Of a DNA stretch of 64,000 bases, positions 21,225 to 30,131 are shown one piece after another. The notes beneath the pieces were generated by a model that was not told where the DNA came from, made no database searches, and worked only from the letters and a program-made list of their open reading frames with translations. Numbering within the stretch: the stretch's first letter is position 1; the number at the start of each line of letters is the position of its first letter. Origin of the DNA: Catellatospora citrea (GTDB taxonomy: Bacteria; Actinomycetota; Actinomycetes; Mycobacteriales; Micromonosporaceae). Made by a program: the position numbers and the translations under genes. The DNA is taken from contig NZ_RAPR01000001.1 in the NCBI RefSeq assembly GCF_003610235.1, positions 4,774,001-4,838,000 of the forward strand, read 5' to 3'.

Positions 21225-23969
21225 CCGTGCCGCCGCGGCCGGACCAGCCGCGTGCGATGGCCCGGTGACGACCGCCAGCACGCCCACCTCCATCGGATCC
21301 CCTCCCATCCGCAGCTCGGCGGTGCTGCCGGCCGGGGCCTTGCCGGCCGCCCAGAGCACGTCCAGCCCGGGAGTGCGCCAGGGGCACAGGCCGGGCACGG
21401 TGCGGCAGGCCAGCGCCGCGGCGCCGGCGTTGCGGCCGCCGCCGAGGTTGCCCGGTTCGCCCGCCGGGGAGCCGTCGATGAGCAACTCGTCACCGGTCAG
21501 CGCGAGGTCTCCGTCCCAGAGGGCGAGGCCCACCCGGACCGATCCCGCGCCGCCGAGCCCGACCGTGGTCGCCGTGTCGCCGCGCCCCGTGCGGGGGCCC
21601 AGGTAGACCGCCGCCTCGCCGCGGGGCGCGGCCCGGTGCTCGTACACCACGGCCAGCGTCCAGCCCGCGAACTGCTTGCGCCCCCGCGGCAGCGGCCCGG
21701 CCGGGGCCGCCAGCCACCAGTCCCCGCCGCCGCCCTTGCGGAGCAGCTTCGTGACGTCGGCGACGCCCTGAGTGAGCGAAGCGCCCGACTCGGCGTGCCC
21801 GAACCGCACCTCGACCGGCTGCCAGTCCCCCTTCGGGCCGTGCAGGGCGACCAGTCCGGGCAGCTGCGCCGCGGAGGCGGCGACCACCAGCCCGGCCCAG
21901 CGCACCTTCGCGCCGTCCGGCAGGTCCAGCCGGGCTCCGCTGGCCGCCTTCTCCCCGGCGAGTTCCGCGATCGGGCCGTCCGGCCCGGCGGGACCCTGCT
22001 CGTCGAGCAGGCCGTCGGGTGCGGCGGGCTCGCCGAACGCGGGCAGCAGGGCGGACATGTCCAGCACGTTGTTGTCCGTGCCGAGCAGGCACAGCGGGCG
22101 CGGCCGGCAGGACAGCAGGGTGCTGCCGGCGAGCGCGACGTCGACCCGGCCGCGGGCGGCGTGCCCCAGGCGCAGCCCGCCCGGCGCGACCGGCACCCGG
22201 AACGCGGTCGCGCTGCGCCGCTGCCCGTACGTCGCGGCGACGCCGACCTCCTGGAAGCCGCTGACCGTGGCGTCCGCCAGCACCGGGAGCCGGGCCACCG
22301 ACCGGGCGCCCTTCTTCCACCGTGGCCGGTCGCACGAGGCGCCGGAGGCCGTCGCCTCGCACTGCCAGCCGTCCCCGGCGGCGGTTCCGGCCAGCCGCAT
22401 GCCCGCGGGCAGTGTCACGTCGATCCGCACCGCCCCGGGCGGAGCGGCGGGACCGGCCGCCGGAGTCGGGCTCGGTTGCGGCTCCAACCGCCGCGCGACC
22501 GGCTGGAACCGGGTGGCGCCCGGCTGATCGTCCGTTCTGCCGGCGGTCTCGGGTAGGTCGGTGCGGTCGTCGGAGGAGGCGCGCACCGGGATGGGCAGCG
22601 TTCCGGCGCGGCCCGCGACGAGGTCGACCTCGGTGAACTCCGGGGCCGAGACCTCGGCGACGGGTTCGGCCGGGGGAGCGGGGGCGACGGGGGCCGGTGC
22701 CACCGCGGGCGGCGGCTTGGGTGCGGTGACCGGAGCGGGCCTGGCCGGCGGCAGGGCGACGGCAGGGGCCTGCGTGGTGCGGCCGGGCGTCGAGGGCGCC
22801 GGCCGGGTGGCGGTCACCGCGGGCGACGGCGGGGGTGCGAACACCGGCGGCGGTACGAACACCGGCGGCACGGCCGGCACCGGCACCGGGACCGGTGCGG
22901 CCCGCGACGGGGCGGTCGGCGGCGTCGGGGTGGCCGTCATCGCGACGAACACGGTGATCCCGGCCAGCGCCGCGATGCCCACCCCGGCCCCCGCGACGAT
23001 GCTGGCGCCGCCGTACCGGCTGATCAGGCGGCCGGGCGCGGCCAGCAGCCACCGCCCGCCGGCGAGCGCCGGCCCGACGAACGCGGCCAGGTGTTCCCAG
23101 GCCTGCGGCCACCACAGCACGAGCGCTCCCCAGGCGGTGGCGAGCCAGCCACCGAGCGCGAGCTTGCCCGCGCCGGCCAGGTAGGCGGGCGCGGCGGCGC
23201 CGAGTAACAGGGGCGCGATGACGCTGCGCAGGCCGGCGTTCTCCTCGGTCAGCTCGCGATGCAGGCGGCGGCACTCGGCGCAGCCGGACAGGTGCTCGTC
23301 GACCTTGCCGCGGTCGCGTTTGGCCAGCGCGGCCCGCACGTATCCGGCCAGGTGCGAGCCGGTCCAGTGGCAGCGCGGGTTGCCGGTGAGCGCGATGTGC
23401 TCCTGCAGGTACATCTGCCGCAGCCGCTCCCGGGCCCGGTACGCCAGGGCCGCGACGCCGTTCGGGGTGAGCCCGAGCAGCGGGGCGACCTGCGACGGGC
23501 TCTCGCCCTCCACCTCGGTGTGCCAGAGCACGGCCCGCCAGCGCTCCGGCAGCCGGGCGAAGGCGCGGGCCGCGTACGACGTCTCCAGCCGGGAGATGGT
23601 CGGGTCGTCCACGGGCTCCGCGGTCTCGTAGCGGGTGAGGTCGTCGGTGAGCTCGACGCGGCGTTCGCGCCGGGCCCGGTCGTAGCGGGTGTGCCGCATG
23701 GTGGTGAGCAGGTACGCCCGGAAGGCGGTGTCCGGCCCGCCGCCGCTGCGCAGCACCGCCAGCACCTTGGCGAAGGTCTCGGCGATCAGGTCGTCGGCGT
23801 CGGCGTGGTCGGTGCTGAGCACCCGCGCCAACCGCCGCGCCGATTCGAGGTGGCGCTCGTAGAGCAACCCGAACGCGTCGGTGTCGCCGCCGCGGACGAG
23901 GGAGATGAGTTGTGGATCGCTCTGCGGGTCGGTGGACTGATCCTGGGCAGGGTAAAACGCACTGGTCAC
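21222..23969 (-). CDS. ECF sigma factor fused to zinc-finger anti-sigma, membrane span and outer domain
   Basis: 915 residues. Sigma region 2 (about 30-100, DAFGLLYERHLESARRLA and DADDLIAETFAKVL), region 4 (about 130-190, LPERWRAVLWHTEVEG, LLGLTPNGVAALAYRARERL), then a zinc-binding anti-sigma motif H226-C230-C233 (DEHLSGCAEC). Hydrophobic segments at about 253-290 and a membrane helix at 321-345 follow, then a Pro-rich linker (346-460) and a large extracytoplasmic part of about 450 residues. One chain thus carries sigma, anti-sigma and a sensor-like exterior. GTG 23969 is chosen because GGAGG lies five bases before it; a longer open frame upstream lacks such a signal. The outer domain family is not recognised. 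Confidence 0.85.
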   Translation of the reverse strand: MTSAFYPAQDQSTDPQSDPQLISLVRGGDTDAFGLLYERHLESARRLARVLSTDHADADDLIAETFAKVLAVLRSGGGPDTAFRAYLLTTMRHTRYDRARRERRVELTDDLTRYETAEPVDDPTISRLETSYAARAFARLPERWRAVLWHTEVEGESPSQVAPLLGLTPNGVAALAYRARERLRQMYLQEHIALTGNPRCHWTGSHLAGYVRAALAKRDRGKVDEHLSGCAECRRLHRELTEENAGLRSVIAPLLLGAAAPAYLAGAGKLALGGWLATAWGALVLWWPQAWEHLAAFVGPALAGGRWLLAAPGRLISRYGGASIVAGAGVGIAALAGITVFVAMTATPTPPTAPSRAAPVPVPVPAVPPVFVPPPVFAPPPSPAVTATRPAPSTPGRTTQAPAVALPPARPAPVTAPKPPPAVAPAPVAPAPPAEPVAEVSAPEFTEVDLVAGRAGTLPIPVRASSDDRTDLPETAGRTDDQPGATRFQPVARRLEPQPSPTPAAGPAAPPGAVRIDVTLPAGMRLAGTAAGDGWQCEATASGASCDRPRWKKGARSVARLPVLADATVSGFQEVGVAATYGQRRSATAFRVPVAPGGLRLGHAARGRVDVALAGSTLLSCRPRPLCLLGTDNNVLDMSALLPAFGEPAAPDGLLDEQGPAGPDGPIAELAGEKAASGARLDLPDGAKVRWAGLVVAASAAQLPGLVALHGPKGDWQPVEVRFGHAESGASLTQGVADVTKLLRKGGGGDWWLAAPAGPLPRGRKQFAGWTLAVVYEHRAAPRGEAAVYLGPRTGRGDTATTVGLGGAGSVRVGLALWDGDLALTGDELLIDGSPAGEPGNLGGGRNAGAAALACRTVPGLCPWRTPGLDVLWAAGKAPAGSTAELRMGGDPMEVGVLAVVTGPSHAAGPAAAAR

Positions 23970-24031
23970 GGCCGCCTCCGGGGGGAATGTCACGGTTTCG
24001 CCGGCTGCTAGGGACGTTAGACCAATCACCC

Positions 24032-24257
24032 GATTTGCGGAATATGCGGAGCTCATGATGAAGTCGCGATAGCCGCGTTCGCCCGAGCCCGAAACGGGTA
24101 ACAGGGAAGGGAAGTGACCGGGCTCGCACGCGTCAGGGCCGTCGCGCGACGTGAGCGTTGCTTGATCAAAAACGGGATTTGCGGAAACGTGCGCGTTCGG
24201 CCGAAGAATCGTGCGCGTTGAAGCACCCGGACCGACGCTTGTGCACTTATTCACAAG
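24032..24257. promoter_or_regulatory. Repeat-rich control region upstream of pckG
   Basis: The 408-base gap between the sigma gene and pckG has no gene. It holds GATTTGCGGAA twice (24032, 24176), GTGCGCGTT twice 22 bases apart (24189, 24211) and the palindrome CTTGTG-N8-CACAAG (24238-24257). These look like binding sites for pckG regulators or for the sigma gene. Confidence 0.5.
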
Positions 24258-24377
24258 GCGGGAACGGCCTCAGGCCATGAACCGGGCTTACGCTGAGGCC
24301 ACATCCCGGACGACTCGCGGCCACCTGGCCGTGGTCAGTCGTATCCGTCGGTCAAAGACGACCACGAGGAGAACTCC

Positions 24378-26213
24378 ATGACCGCGCCGGCAGTCATCGC
24401 AGGGCTTGACCAGCATCCGACCTCGCACCCCAAGCTGATCGCCTGGGTGCGCCAGATCGCAGAGCTCACCACACCGGACGGCATCGTGTGGTGCGACGGC
24501 TCCGAGGACGAGTGGACGCGCCTCACCGAGGAGCTCGTCACCGCGGGCAGCCTGGTCCGCCTGGACCCGGTCAAGCGGCCGAACTCCTTCTGGGCTCGCA
24601 CCGACCCCTCCGACGTGGCCCGGGTCGAGGAGCGCACCTTCATCTGCTCCGTGGACGAGGCCGACGCCGGCCCGACCAACAACTGGATGGCTCCGGCCGA
24701 GATGAAGCAGCTCATGACCGAGCTGTACCGGGGCTGCATGCGCGGCCGCACCATGTACGTCATCCCGTTCTGCATGGGCCCGCTCGACGCCGAGAACCCC
24801 ATGTTCGGTGTCGAGATCACCGACTCGCCGTACGTCGTGGCCAGCATGCGCATCATGACCCGGATGGGCACGCACGTGCTCGAGGCGATGGGCGAGACCG
24901 CGGACTTCGTGCCGGCGCTGCACTCGGTCGGCGCGCCGCTGGAGCCGGGCCAGGCCGACGTGCCGTGGCCGTGCTCGACCACCAAGTACATCTCCCACTT
25001 CCCGGAGAGCCGCGAGATCTGGTCGTTCGGCTCCGGCTACGGCGGCAACTCGCTGCTGGGCAAGAAGTGCTACTCGCTGCGCATCGCCAGCGTGATGGGC
25101 CGCGACGAGGGCTGGCTCGCCGAGCACATGCTGATCCTCAAGCTGACCAACCCGGCCGGCAAGGTGCACTACATCGCCGCGGCGTTCCCGTCGGCGTGCG
25201 GCAAGACCAACCTCGCCATGCTGGAGCCGACCATCCCCGGCTGGAAGGTCGAGACCCTGGGCGACGACATCGCCTGGATGCGGTTCGGCGAGGACGGCCG
25301 CCTGTACGCGGTGAACCCGGAGTACGGCCTGTTCGGCGTGGCGCCCGGCACGGACTGGAAGACCAACCCGAACGCGATGCGCACGCTCGCCGCCGGCAAC
25401 TCGCTGTTCACCAACGTCGCGCGCACCGACGACAACGACATCTGGTGGGAGGGCATGGGCGAGCCCCCGGCCCACCTCACCGACTGGCACGGCAACGACT
25501 GGACCCCGGACTCAGACCAGGTCTCCAGCCACCCGAACTCGCGCTTCTGCACCCCGATCACGCAGTGCCCGATCCTGGCCCCGGAGTACGACGACCCGAA
25601 GGGTGTGCCGATCTCGGCGATCCTCTTCGGCGGCCGCCGCAAGACCACCATCCCGCTGGTCAGCCAGGCCCGTGACTGGGTGCACGGCGTCTTCCAGGGC
25701 GCGACCCTGTCGTCGGAGACCACCGCGGCCGCGGTCGGCCAGGTCGGCGTGGTGCGCCGCGACCCGATGGCGATGCTGCCCTTCATCGGCTACCACGCGG
25801 GCGACTACTTCCGCCACTGGATCGCCATGGGCAAGGGCGTCGACGGCAACGCCGACAAGCTGCCCTCGATCTTCTACGTCAACTGGTTCCGCCGCGGTGA
25901 CGACGGCCGGTTCCTGTGGCCCGGGTTCGGCGAGAACTCCCGCGTCCTCAAGTGGGTCGTCGAGCGCCTGGAGGGCGAGGCCGGCGCGGTCGAGACCCCT
26001 GTCGGCTTCGTGCCCCGCGTCGAGGACCTGGACCTCACCGGCCTCGACCAGCCCGCCGCCGACGTCGAGCTGGCCCTGGAGGTCCGCACCGACGAGTGGT
26101 CCGCCGAGATCCCGCAGATCACCGAGTGGTTCGACAAGTTCGGCGACAAGCTCCCCGCCGTCCTCTGGTCCGAGCTCGACGCCCTGAAGGCCCGTCTGAA
26201 CGTCACCGAATAA
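24378..26213 (+). CDS. pckG: Phosphoenolpyruvate carboxykinase (GTP)
   Basis: 611 residues, normal length. The GTP/PEP P-loop is [15 protein letters not shown] with catalytic C274 and K276; other marks are [26 protein letters not shown], and [19 protein letters not shown]. Converts oxaloacetate and GTP to PEP, GDP and CO2, the first committed step of gluconeogenesis, in the cytoplasm. ATG 24378 has AGGAG seven bases upstream. The long repeat-containing upstream gap suggests regulation by carbon source. A strong hairpin after the stop ends the transcript. Confidence 0.97.
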   Translation: MTAPAVIAGLDQHPTSHPKLIAWVRQIAELTTPDGIVWCDGSEDEWTRLTEELVTAGSLVRLDPVKRPNSFWARTDPSDVARVEERTFICSVDEADAGPTNNWMAPAEMKQLMTELYRGCMRGRTMYVIPFCMGPLDAENPMFGVEITDSPYVVASMRIMTRMGTHVLEAMGETADFVPALHSVGAPLEPGQADVPWPCSTTKYISHFPESREIWSFGSGYGGNSLLGKKCYSLRIASVMGRDEGWLAEHMLILKLTNPAGKVHYIAAAFPSACGKTNLAMLEPTIPGWKVETLGDDIAWMRFGEDGRLYAVNPEYGLFGVAPGTDWKTNPNAMRTLAAGNSLFTNVARTDDNDIWWEGMGEPPAHLTDWHGNDWTPDSDQVSSHPNSRFCTPITQCPILAPEYDDPKGVPISAILFGGRRKTTIPLVSQARDWVHGVFQGATLSSETTAAAVGQVGVVRRDPMAMLPFIGYHAGDYFRHWIAMGKGVDGNADKLPSIFYVNWFRRGDDGRFLWPGFGENSRVLKWVVERLEGEAGAVETPVGFVPRVEDLDLTGLDQPAADVELALEVRTDEWSAEIPQITEWFDKFGDKLPAVLWSELDALKARLNVTE

Positions 26214-26232
26214 CGATCTTGACACAAGTCAC

Positions 26233-26263
26233 GCAGGCCCCCCGGCAGAGTCGGGGGGCCTGC
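26233..26263 (+). terminator. pckG terminator
   Basis: GCAGGCCCCCC and GGGGGGCCTGC pair over 11 perfect bases with a nine-base loop, 20 bases after the pckG stop. No T run follows, as is common in GC-rich actinobacteria. Confidence 0.8.
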
Positions 26264-26278
26264 GGGCATCATGGGGGT

Positions 26279-26734
26279 GTGCAGATCTCGGCTAGAGGCG
26301 ACTATGCGGTCCGGGCCGCTCTGGAGCTGGCCAACGCGTACCCGGCCACCATCTCGGCGCAGGCGCTCGCGGACGCCCAGGGGCTGCCCCGGAAGTTCCT
26401 CGAGGCCGTCCTCGCCGATCTGCGGCGCAGCGGGGTGATCCACGCCGTCCGGGGCGCCGACGGCGGCTACAGCCTCAGCTCGCCGCCGGCCGAGGTGACC
26501 ATCGGCATGGTGCTGCGGGCCGTGGACGGGCCGCTGGCCGGAGTGCGCGGGCACCGGCCCGAGCAGACCAGCTACACCGGCACCTCCACCCACCTGCCGC
26601 TGGTATGGGTCGCCGTGCGCTCCGCGGTGCGCGGCGTCGTCGACGAGGTGACCCTCGCCCAGGCCGTGACGGGGCAGTTGCCGGAGGCGGTCCGAGACCT
26701 CACCACGGTCCCGGACGCCTGGCAGCCGCGCTGA
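26279..26734 (+). CDS. Rrf2 family transcriptional regulator
   Basis: 151 residues from GTG. Opens QISARGDYAVRAALELA, with the winged helix PRKFLEAVLADLRRSGVIHAVRGADGGYSL. Rrf2 proteins often bind an Fe-S cluster through three Cys near residues 90-105; this one has no Cys at all, so it should sense something else. Start is supported by CATCAT six bases before GTG (leaderless type). It precedes the prenyl synthase by 29 bases, but that gene has its own -10. Targets unknown. Confidence 0.88.
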   Translation: MQISARGDYAVRAALELANAYPATISAQALADAQGLPRKFLEAVLADLRRSGVIHAVRGADGGYSLSSPPAEVTIGMVLRAVDGPLAGVRGHRPEQTSYTGTSTHLPLVWVAVRSAVRGVVDEVTLAQAVTGQLPEAVRDLTTVPDAWQPR

Positions 26735-26750
26735 TCTGCGCCACCAGCGT

Positions 26751-26763
26751 TAGGCTGCGCAGG
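26751..26763 (+). promoter_or_regulatory. Leaderless -10 of the cis-prenyl synthase
   Basis: TAGGCT plus seven bases, then ATG 26764. Confidence 0.5.
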
Positions 26764-27534
26764 ATGAAACTCCGCGACCTCGTCTACTCCGTTTATGAAC
26801 GCCGCCTCACCCAGCTGCTGGCGGGCAAGCCGCGCCCGCGGCACGTGGGCGTCATGTGCGACGGCAACCGCCGTTGGGCGCGCGACATGGGCTACGTGGA
26901 CCCCAACGACGGCCACCGGGTCGGCGCGGCGCGGATCAAGGAGCTGCTGCGCTGGTGCGACGAGGCCGGCATCGCGCACGTCACGCTGTACCTGCTGGCC
27001 ACCGACAACCTGCGCCGCCCGGCTGCCGAGCTGGACCCGCTGCTGCAGATCATCGAGGACCTGAGCACCGAGCTGGCCGAGGACGGCAACCCCTGGCAGC
27101 TGCGCATGGTCGGCGCGCTCGACCTGCTGCCCGCCGACACCGCCGCCGCGCTGAAGGCCGCCCAGGAGCGCACCGCGGGCCGCCGCGGCGGCGCGCACGT
27201 CAACATCGCGGTCGGCTACACCGGTCGCCGGGAGATCGCCGACGCGGTGCGGTCGCTGCTGCAGGAGCACGCGAAGGCGGGCGCGACGCTGGAGGAGGTG
27301 GCGGAGAAGCTCGACGTCGAGCACATCGCCGAGCACCTCTACACCCGCGGCCAGCCCGACCCGGATCTGATCATCAGGACCAGCGGGGAGCAGCGGCTGT
27401 CCGGCTTCCTGCTGTGGCAGTCGGCGCACTCGGAGTTCTACTTCTGCGAGCTGAACTGGCCGGACTTCCGGCGCGTGGACTTCCTGCGCGCGCTGCGGGA
27501 CTACGCGGGCCGCCAGCGTCGCTTCGGCGCGTGA
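26764..27534 (+). CDS. cis-Isoprenyl diphosphate synthase (UppS family, Rv1086-like)
   Basis: 256 residues. The substrate loop is HVGVMCDGNRRWARDMG; CDGNRRWAR rather than MDGNGRWA is the form seen in the short-chain mycobacterial enzyme Rv1086. Other conserved parts: TLYLLATDNLRR, VNIAVGYTGRREIADAVR, and the C-terminal DLIIRTSGEQRLSGFLLW. Condenses isopentenyl diphosphate onto an allylic primer with Z geometry to make lipid-carrier precursors. By that resemblance the product may be short (Z,E-farnesyl diphosphate) rather than full-length decaprenyl or undecaprenyl diphosphate (inference). Confidence 0.92.
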   Translation: MKLRDLVYSVYERRLTQLLAGKPRPRHVGVMCDGNRRWARDMGYVDPNDGHRVGAARIKELLRWCDEAGIAHVTLYLLATDNLRRPAAELDPLLQIIEDLSTELAEDGNPWQLRMVGALDLLPADTAAALKAAQERTAGRRGGAHVNIAVGYTGRREIADAVRSLLQEHAKAGATLEEVAEKLDVEHIAEHLYTRGQPDPDLIIRTSGEQRLSGFLLWQSAHSEFYFCELNWPDFRRVDFLRALRDYAGRQRRFGA

Positions 27535-27604
27535 GGCTCAGGGTTTTCCACCCATAGCCCGAGTCCGATTTCTTCCCCTCTCCCACCTGCGCTCCCGTTG
27601 AAAA

Positions 27605-27620
27605 TGTGACCTGTTTCACG
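27605..27620. promoter_or_regulatory. CRP-type binding site
   Basis: TGTGACCTGTTTCACG matches TGTGA-N6-TCACA in nine of ten consensus bases. It lies 105 bases before the lysozyme-like gene. In M. tuberculosis a CRP homologue controls rpfA, another cell-wall lytic gene, so the link is plausible. Confidence 0.6.
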
Positions 27621-27724
27621 ATCCACGTGACGAGTTTGGCACGTCGCCGGAAAACCCGGCAGGGTCCCTGACCAGCGCCTTCCTCCCCCCTGGGCGCGGC
27701 AACCCCCTACGAAGGGACCGACTC

Positions 27725-28429
27725 GTGTCGACACCCCGTGACCCCCAGCCGGGCCGCCACCGTGAACTCCGTCAGCGCACCGGCCTGGCCGGGCTGCTGG
27801 CCGTCCACTCCCGAAAGATCGCGATCGGCGTGCTCTGCGCCGCGGTCCTCGGTGCGGTCGGCTACGGCCTCGCCGGCAACGCCGACCCGACGCCCACAGC
27901 CACCGAGCTGGCCGCCGCCCGCGCCGCCGAGGCCGACGCCGCCAGCCGCGACTACACCCGCCTCGACGCCACGCCGACGCCCAGCGCCAGCGTCAGCGCC
28001 ACGCCGACGCCGAGCCTGAGCGCGTCCCCCGCCACGACGTCGCGGGCGCAGCCGCCGGCCACGGCCAAGCCCAAGCCGTCGGCCACCCGCACCACGACCA
28101 CGCCCACGCCGTCGTCCTGCAAGGGCTTCAGCGGCAACCAGCTGACCGCGTGCAAGCTGCTGCCCAGTTTCGGGTTCGCGTACAGCCAGATGAGCCCGCT
28201 GGTGAAGCTGTGGCAGCACGAGAGCGGCTGGAACCACAAGGCCGAGAACTCCGGCTCCGGGGCGTACGGCATCCCGCAGGCGCTGCCGGGCAGCAAGATG
28301 GCGAAGTTCGGCGACGACTGGAAGACCAACCCGGCCACGCAGATCAAGTGGGGTCTGGACTACATCAAGAACCGGTACTCCACGCCCGCCGGCGCGTGGT
28401 CGCATTTCCAGGACGTCAGCTGGTACTAG
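27725..28429 (+). CDS. Exported lysozyme-like (SLT/APF C-terminal) protein
   Basis: 234 residues. Cytoplasmic N-terminus, one membrane helix (about 31-50), a Thr/Ser/Pro-rich linker (57-135) and a C-terminal lysozyme-like domain. That domain has the catalytic-type Glu E166 in LWQHESGWN, then GAYGIPQALPGSKMAKFG, DWKTNPATQIKWGLDYIKNRY and the closing W-Y. Likely cleaves peptidoglycan outside the cell. GTG start with GAAGGGA eight bases upstream. A leader of over 100 bases, with a CRP-type site and complementary GGTCCCT/AGGGACC segments, precedes it. A paralog is at 30132. Confidence 0.87.
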   Translation: MSTPRDPQPGRHRELRQRTGLAGLLAVHSRKIAIGVLCAAVLGAVGYGLAGNADPTPTATELAAARAAEADAASRDYTRLDATPTPSASVSATPTPSLSASPATTSRAQPPATAKPKPSATRTTTTPTPSSCKGFSGNQLTACKLLPSFGFAYSQMSPLVKLWQHESGWNHKAENSGSGAYGIPQALPGSKMAKFGDDWKTNPATQIKWGLDYIKNRYSTPAGAWSHFQDVSWY

Positions 28430-28438
28430 GTGCGAGAA

Positions 28439-28494
28439 TCGCCGCTCGCTTCACGACTCGCAGTGACCCTGTGACTGCGTAAAGCGAGCGGCGA
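28439..28494 (+). terminator. Multi-stem terminator after the lysozyme-like gene
   Basis: Perfect 13-base arms TCGCCGCTCGCTT and AAGCGAGCGGCGA enclose a second small stem (GCAGT/ACTGC). It begins nine bases after the stop. Confidence 0.75.
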
Positions 28495-28587
28495 CCTCTT
28501 TCGGCATCCCCCGACCGGGTGATGCCAGGATCGGCGGATCGTCGGACAGATCGTGAAGACATGCTGGCCAAACGGGTTTCTTGCGGT

Positions 28588-28598
28588 TAGCGTGAGTC
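28588..28598 (+). promoter_or_regulatory. Leaderless-type -10 of the PhoH gene
   Basis: TAGCGT, five bases, then ATG 28599; no Shine-Dalgarno. Confidence 0.4.
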
Positions 28599-29891
28599 AT
28601 GGTCGATGTCCCGATACGAACGTACGTACTCGACACCTCCGTGCTGCTGGCTGATCCGGCTGCGATCCGCCGCTTCTCCGAGCACAACGTCGTGCTGCCG
28701 CTCGTGGTCATCTCCGAGCTGGAGGGCAAGCGGCACCACCCGGAACTCGGCTGGTTCGCCAGGCAGTCGCTGCGGCTGCTGGACGACCTGCGGGTCAAGC
28801 ACGGCAGGTTGGACGTGCCGCTGCCGGTGAACGACGCCGGCGGAACGCTGCGGGTGGAGCTCAACCACACGGACCCGCAGCTGCTGCCCAGTGGCTTCCG
28901 CAACGACACGAACGACGCCCGCATCCTGTCGGTGGCGCTCGGTCTCGCGGCGGACGGGCAGCAGGTGACCCTGGTCAGCAAGGACATGCCGCTGCGGGTC
29001 AAGGCCGCCGCGGTGGGCCTGGCGGCCGACGAGTACCGGCACGACCAGGCGGTGGATCCGACCTGGTCCGGCCTCGCGGAGGTGGATCTGTCGGACGCCG
29101 ACATGGCCGCGCTCTACGCCGGGGACGGCATCGACCATGACGAAGCGGCGGGGCTGCCCGTCCATACCGGACTCATCCTGCACGCGGGGCGCGGTTCGGC
29201 GCTGGGCCGCGTGCACACGGACAAGACCGTGCGGCTGGTCCGCGGCGATCGTGAGGCGTTCGGCCTGCGCGGGCGTTCGGCGGAGCAGCGCATCGCACTG
29301 GACCTGCTGCTCGACGACAGCATCGGCATCGTCTCGCTGGGTGGCCGGGCCGGCACCGGCAAGTCGGCGCTGGCCCTGTGCGCCGGGCTCGAACAGGTGA
29401 TGGAGCGGGGCAAGCACAAGAAGGTCATCGTGTTCCGCCCGCTGTACGCCGTCGGCGGCCAGGAGCTGGGCTACCTGCCGGGCACCGAGGCGGAGAAGAT
29501 GTCGCCGTGGGCGCAGGCGGTGTTCGACACCCTCGGCGCGCTGGTGCACGACAACGTGCGCGACGAGGTGCTGCACCGGGGCATGCTCGAGGTGCTGCCG
29601 CTGACCCACATCCGCGGGCGCAGCCTGCACGACGCGTTCGTCATCGTCGACGAGGCGCAGTCGCTGGAACGGGGCGTGCTGCTCACCGTGCTGTCGCGCA
29701 TCGGCGCCGGTTCGCGGGTGGTGCTCACCCACGACGTGGCGCAGCGGGACAACCTGCGGGTAGGCCGGCACGACGGTGTCACCGCGGTCATCGAGACCCT
29801 CAAGGGGCATCCGCTGTTCGCCCACGTGACCCTGACCCGATCGGAGCGTTCCGCGATCGCCGAAGTGGTGACCGATCTCCTGGAGGAGTGA
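28599..29891 (+). CDS. PIN-PhoH ATPase (PhoH2 type)
   Basis: 430 residues. N-terminal PIN nuclease (about 5-140) with the acids in [21 protein letters not shown] and [13 protein letters not shown]-terminal PhoH ATPase with Walker [15 protein letters not shown] and Walker [14 protein letters not shown]. Mycobacterial PhoH2 unwinds and cleaves RNA, so RNA processing is the expected role. In mycobacteria it is paired with an upstream PhoAT antitoxin-like ORF; nothing similar is seen in the 169 bases upstream, which hold a terminator. Flanked on both sides by the lysozyme-like paralogs. Confidence 0.93.
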   Translation: MVDVPIRTYVLDTSVLLADPAAIRRFSEHNVVLPLVVISELEGKRHHPELGWFARQSLRLLDDLRVKHGRLDVPLPVNDAGGTLRVELNHTDPQLLPSGFRNDTNDARILSVALGLAADGQQVTLVSKDMPLRVKAAAVGLAADEYRHDQAVDPTWSGLAEVDLSDADMAALYAGDGIDHDEAAGLPVHTGLILHAGRGSALGRVHTDKTVRLVRGDREAFGLRGRSAEQRIALDLLLDDSIGIVSLGGRAGTGKSALALCAGLEQVMERGKHKKVIVFRPLYAVGGQELGYLPGTEAEKMSPWAQAVFDTLGALVHDNVRDEVLHRGMLEVLPLTHIRGRSLHDAFVIVDEAQSLERGVLLTVLSRIGAGSRVVLTHDVAQRDNLRVGRHDGVTAVIETLKGHPLFAHVTLTRSERSAIAEVVTDLLEE

Positions 29892-29906
29892 TTCCGTCCT
29901 GATTTG

Positions 29907-29967
29907 ACACTCTTTGGAGTGTGACCGGGGCCACAGTCGCCCAGCCGGGCGACGACAGGCCCCGGTC
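29907..29967 (+). terminator. Tandem hairpins after the PhoH gene
   Basis: ACACTC/GAGTGT (29907-29922) is followed by GACCGGGGCC/GGCCCCGGTC (29923-29967) with an inner GTCGCCC/GGGCGAC stem. All arms pair perfectly. Confidence 0.8.
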
Positions 29968-30131
29968 CTCTGCGTAAGGGTGGCATCGAGCGCCCTTGCA
30001 TCCGGCGTGTCCGGCGTGCCGTCCCCCGGCCGCCGCGCGACTGGTTCCGGTTGCCCGGCACGGCGCTCCCCTGGGACCGTCCATCCCTCCACACGGGACG
30101 GACCGGGGCCCCGCCGCCGAGAGGATCCCCC

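Noticed and set aside
21222..23969. Sigma factor and outer domain as two genes
   Set aside because: No stop, ribosome binding site or start appears between the sigma part and the membrane part; the frame and codon bias are continuous.
24057..24254. Longer N-terminus for the sigma factor (start at 24254 or 24056)
   Set aside because: The extension is low-quality sequence, and GGAGG lies five bases before GTG 23969, where sigma region 2 proteins normally begin.
27535..27724. Possible c-di-AMP (ydaO-type) riboswitch before the lysozyme-like gene
   Set aside because: Such leaders precede some actinobacterial lytic genes, but the conserved ydaO sequence blocks are not seen. Only a CRP-type site and a small stem remain.
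29968..30131. Riboswitch before the second lysozyme-like gene
   Set aside because: GC-rich complementary segments exist but no conserved riboswitch core could be recognised.
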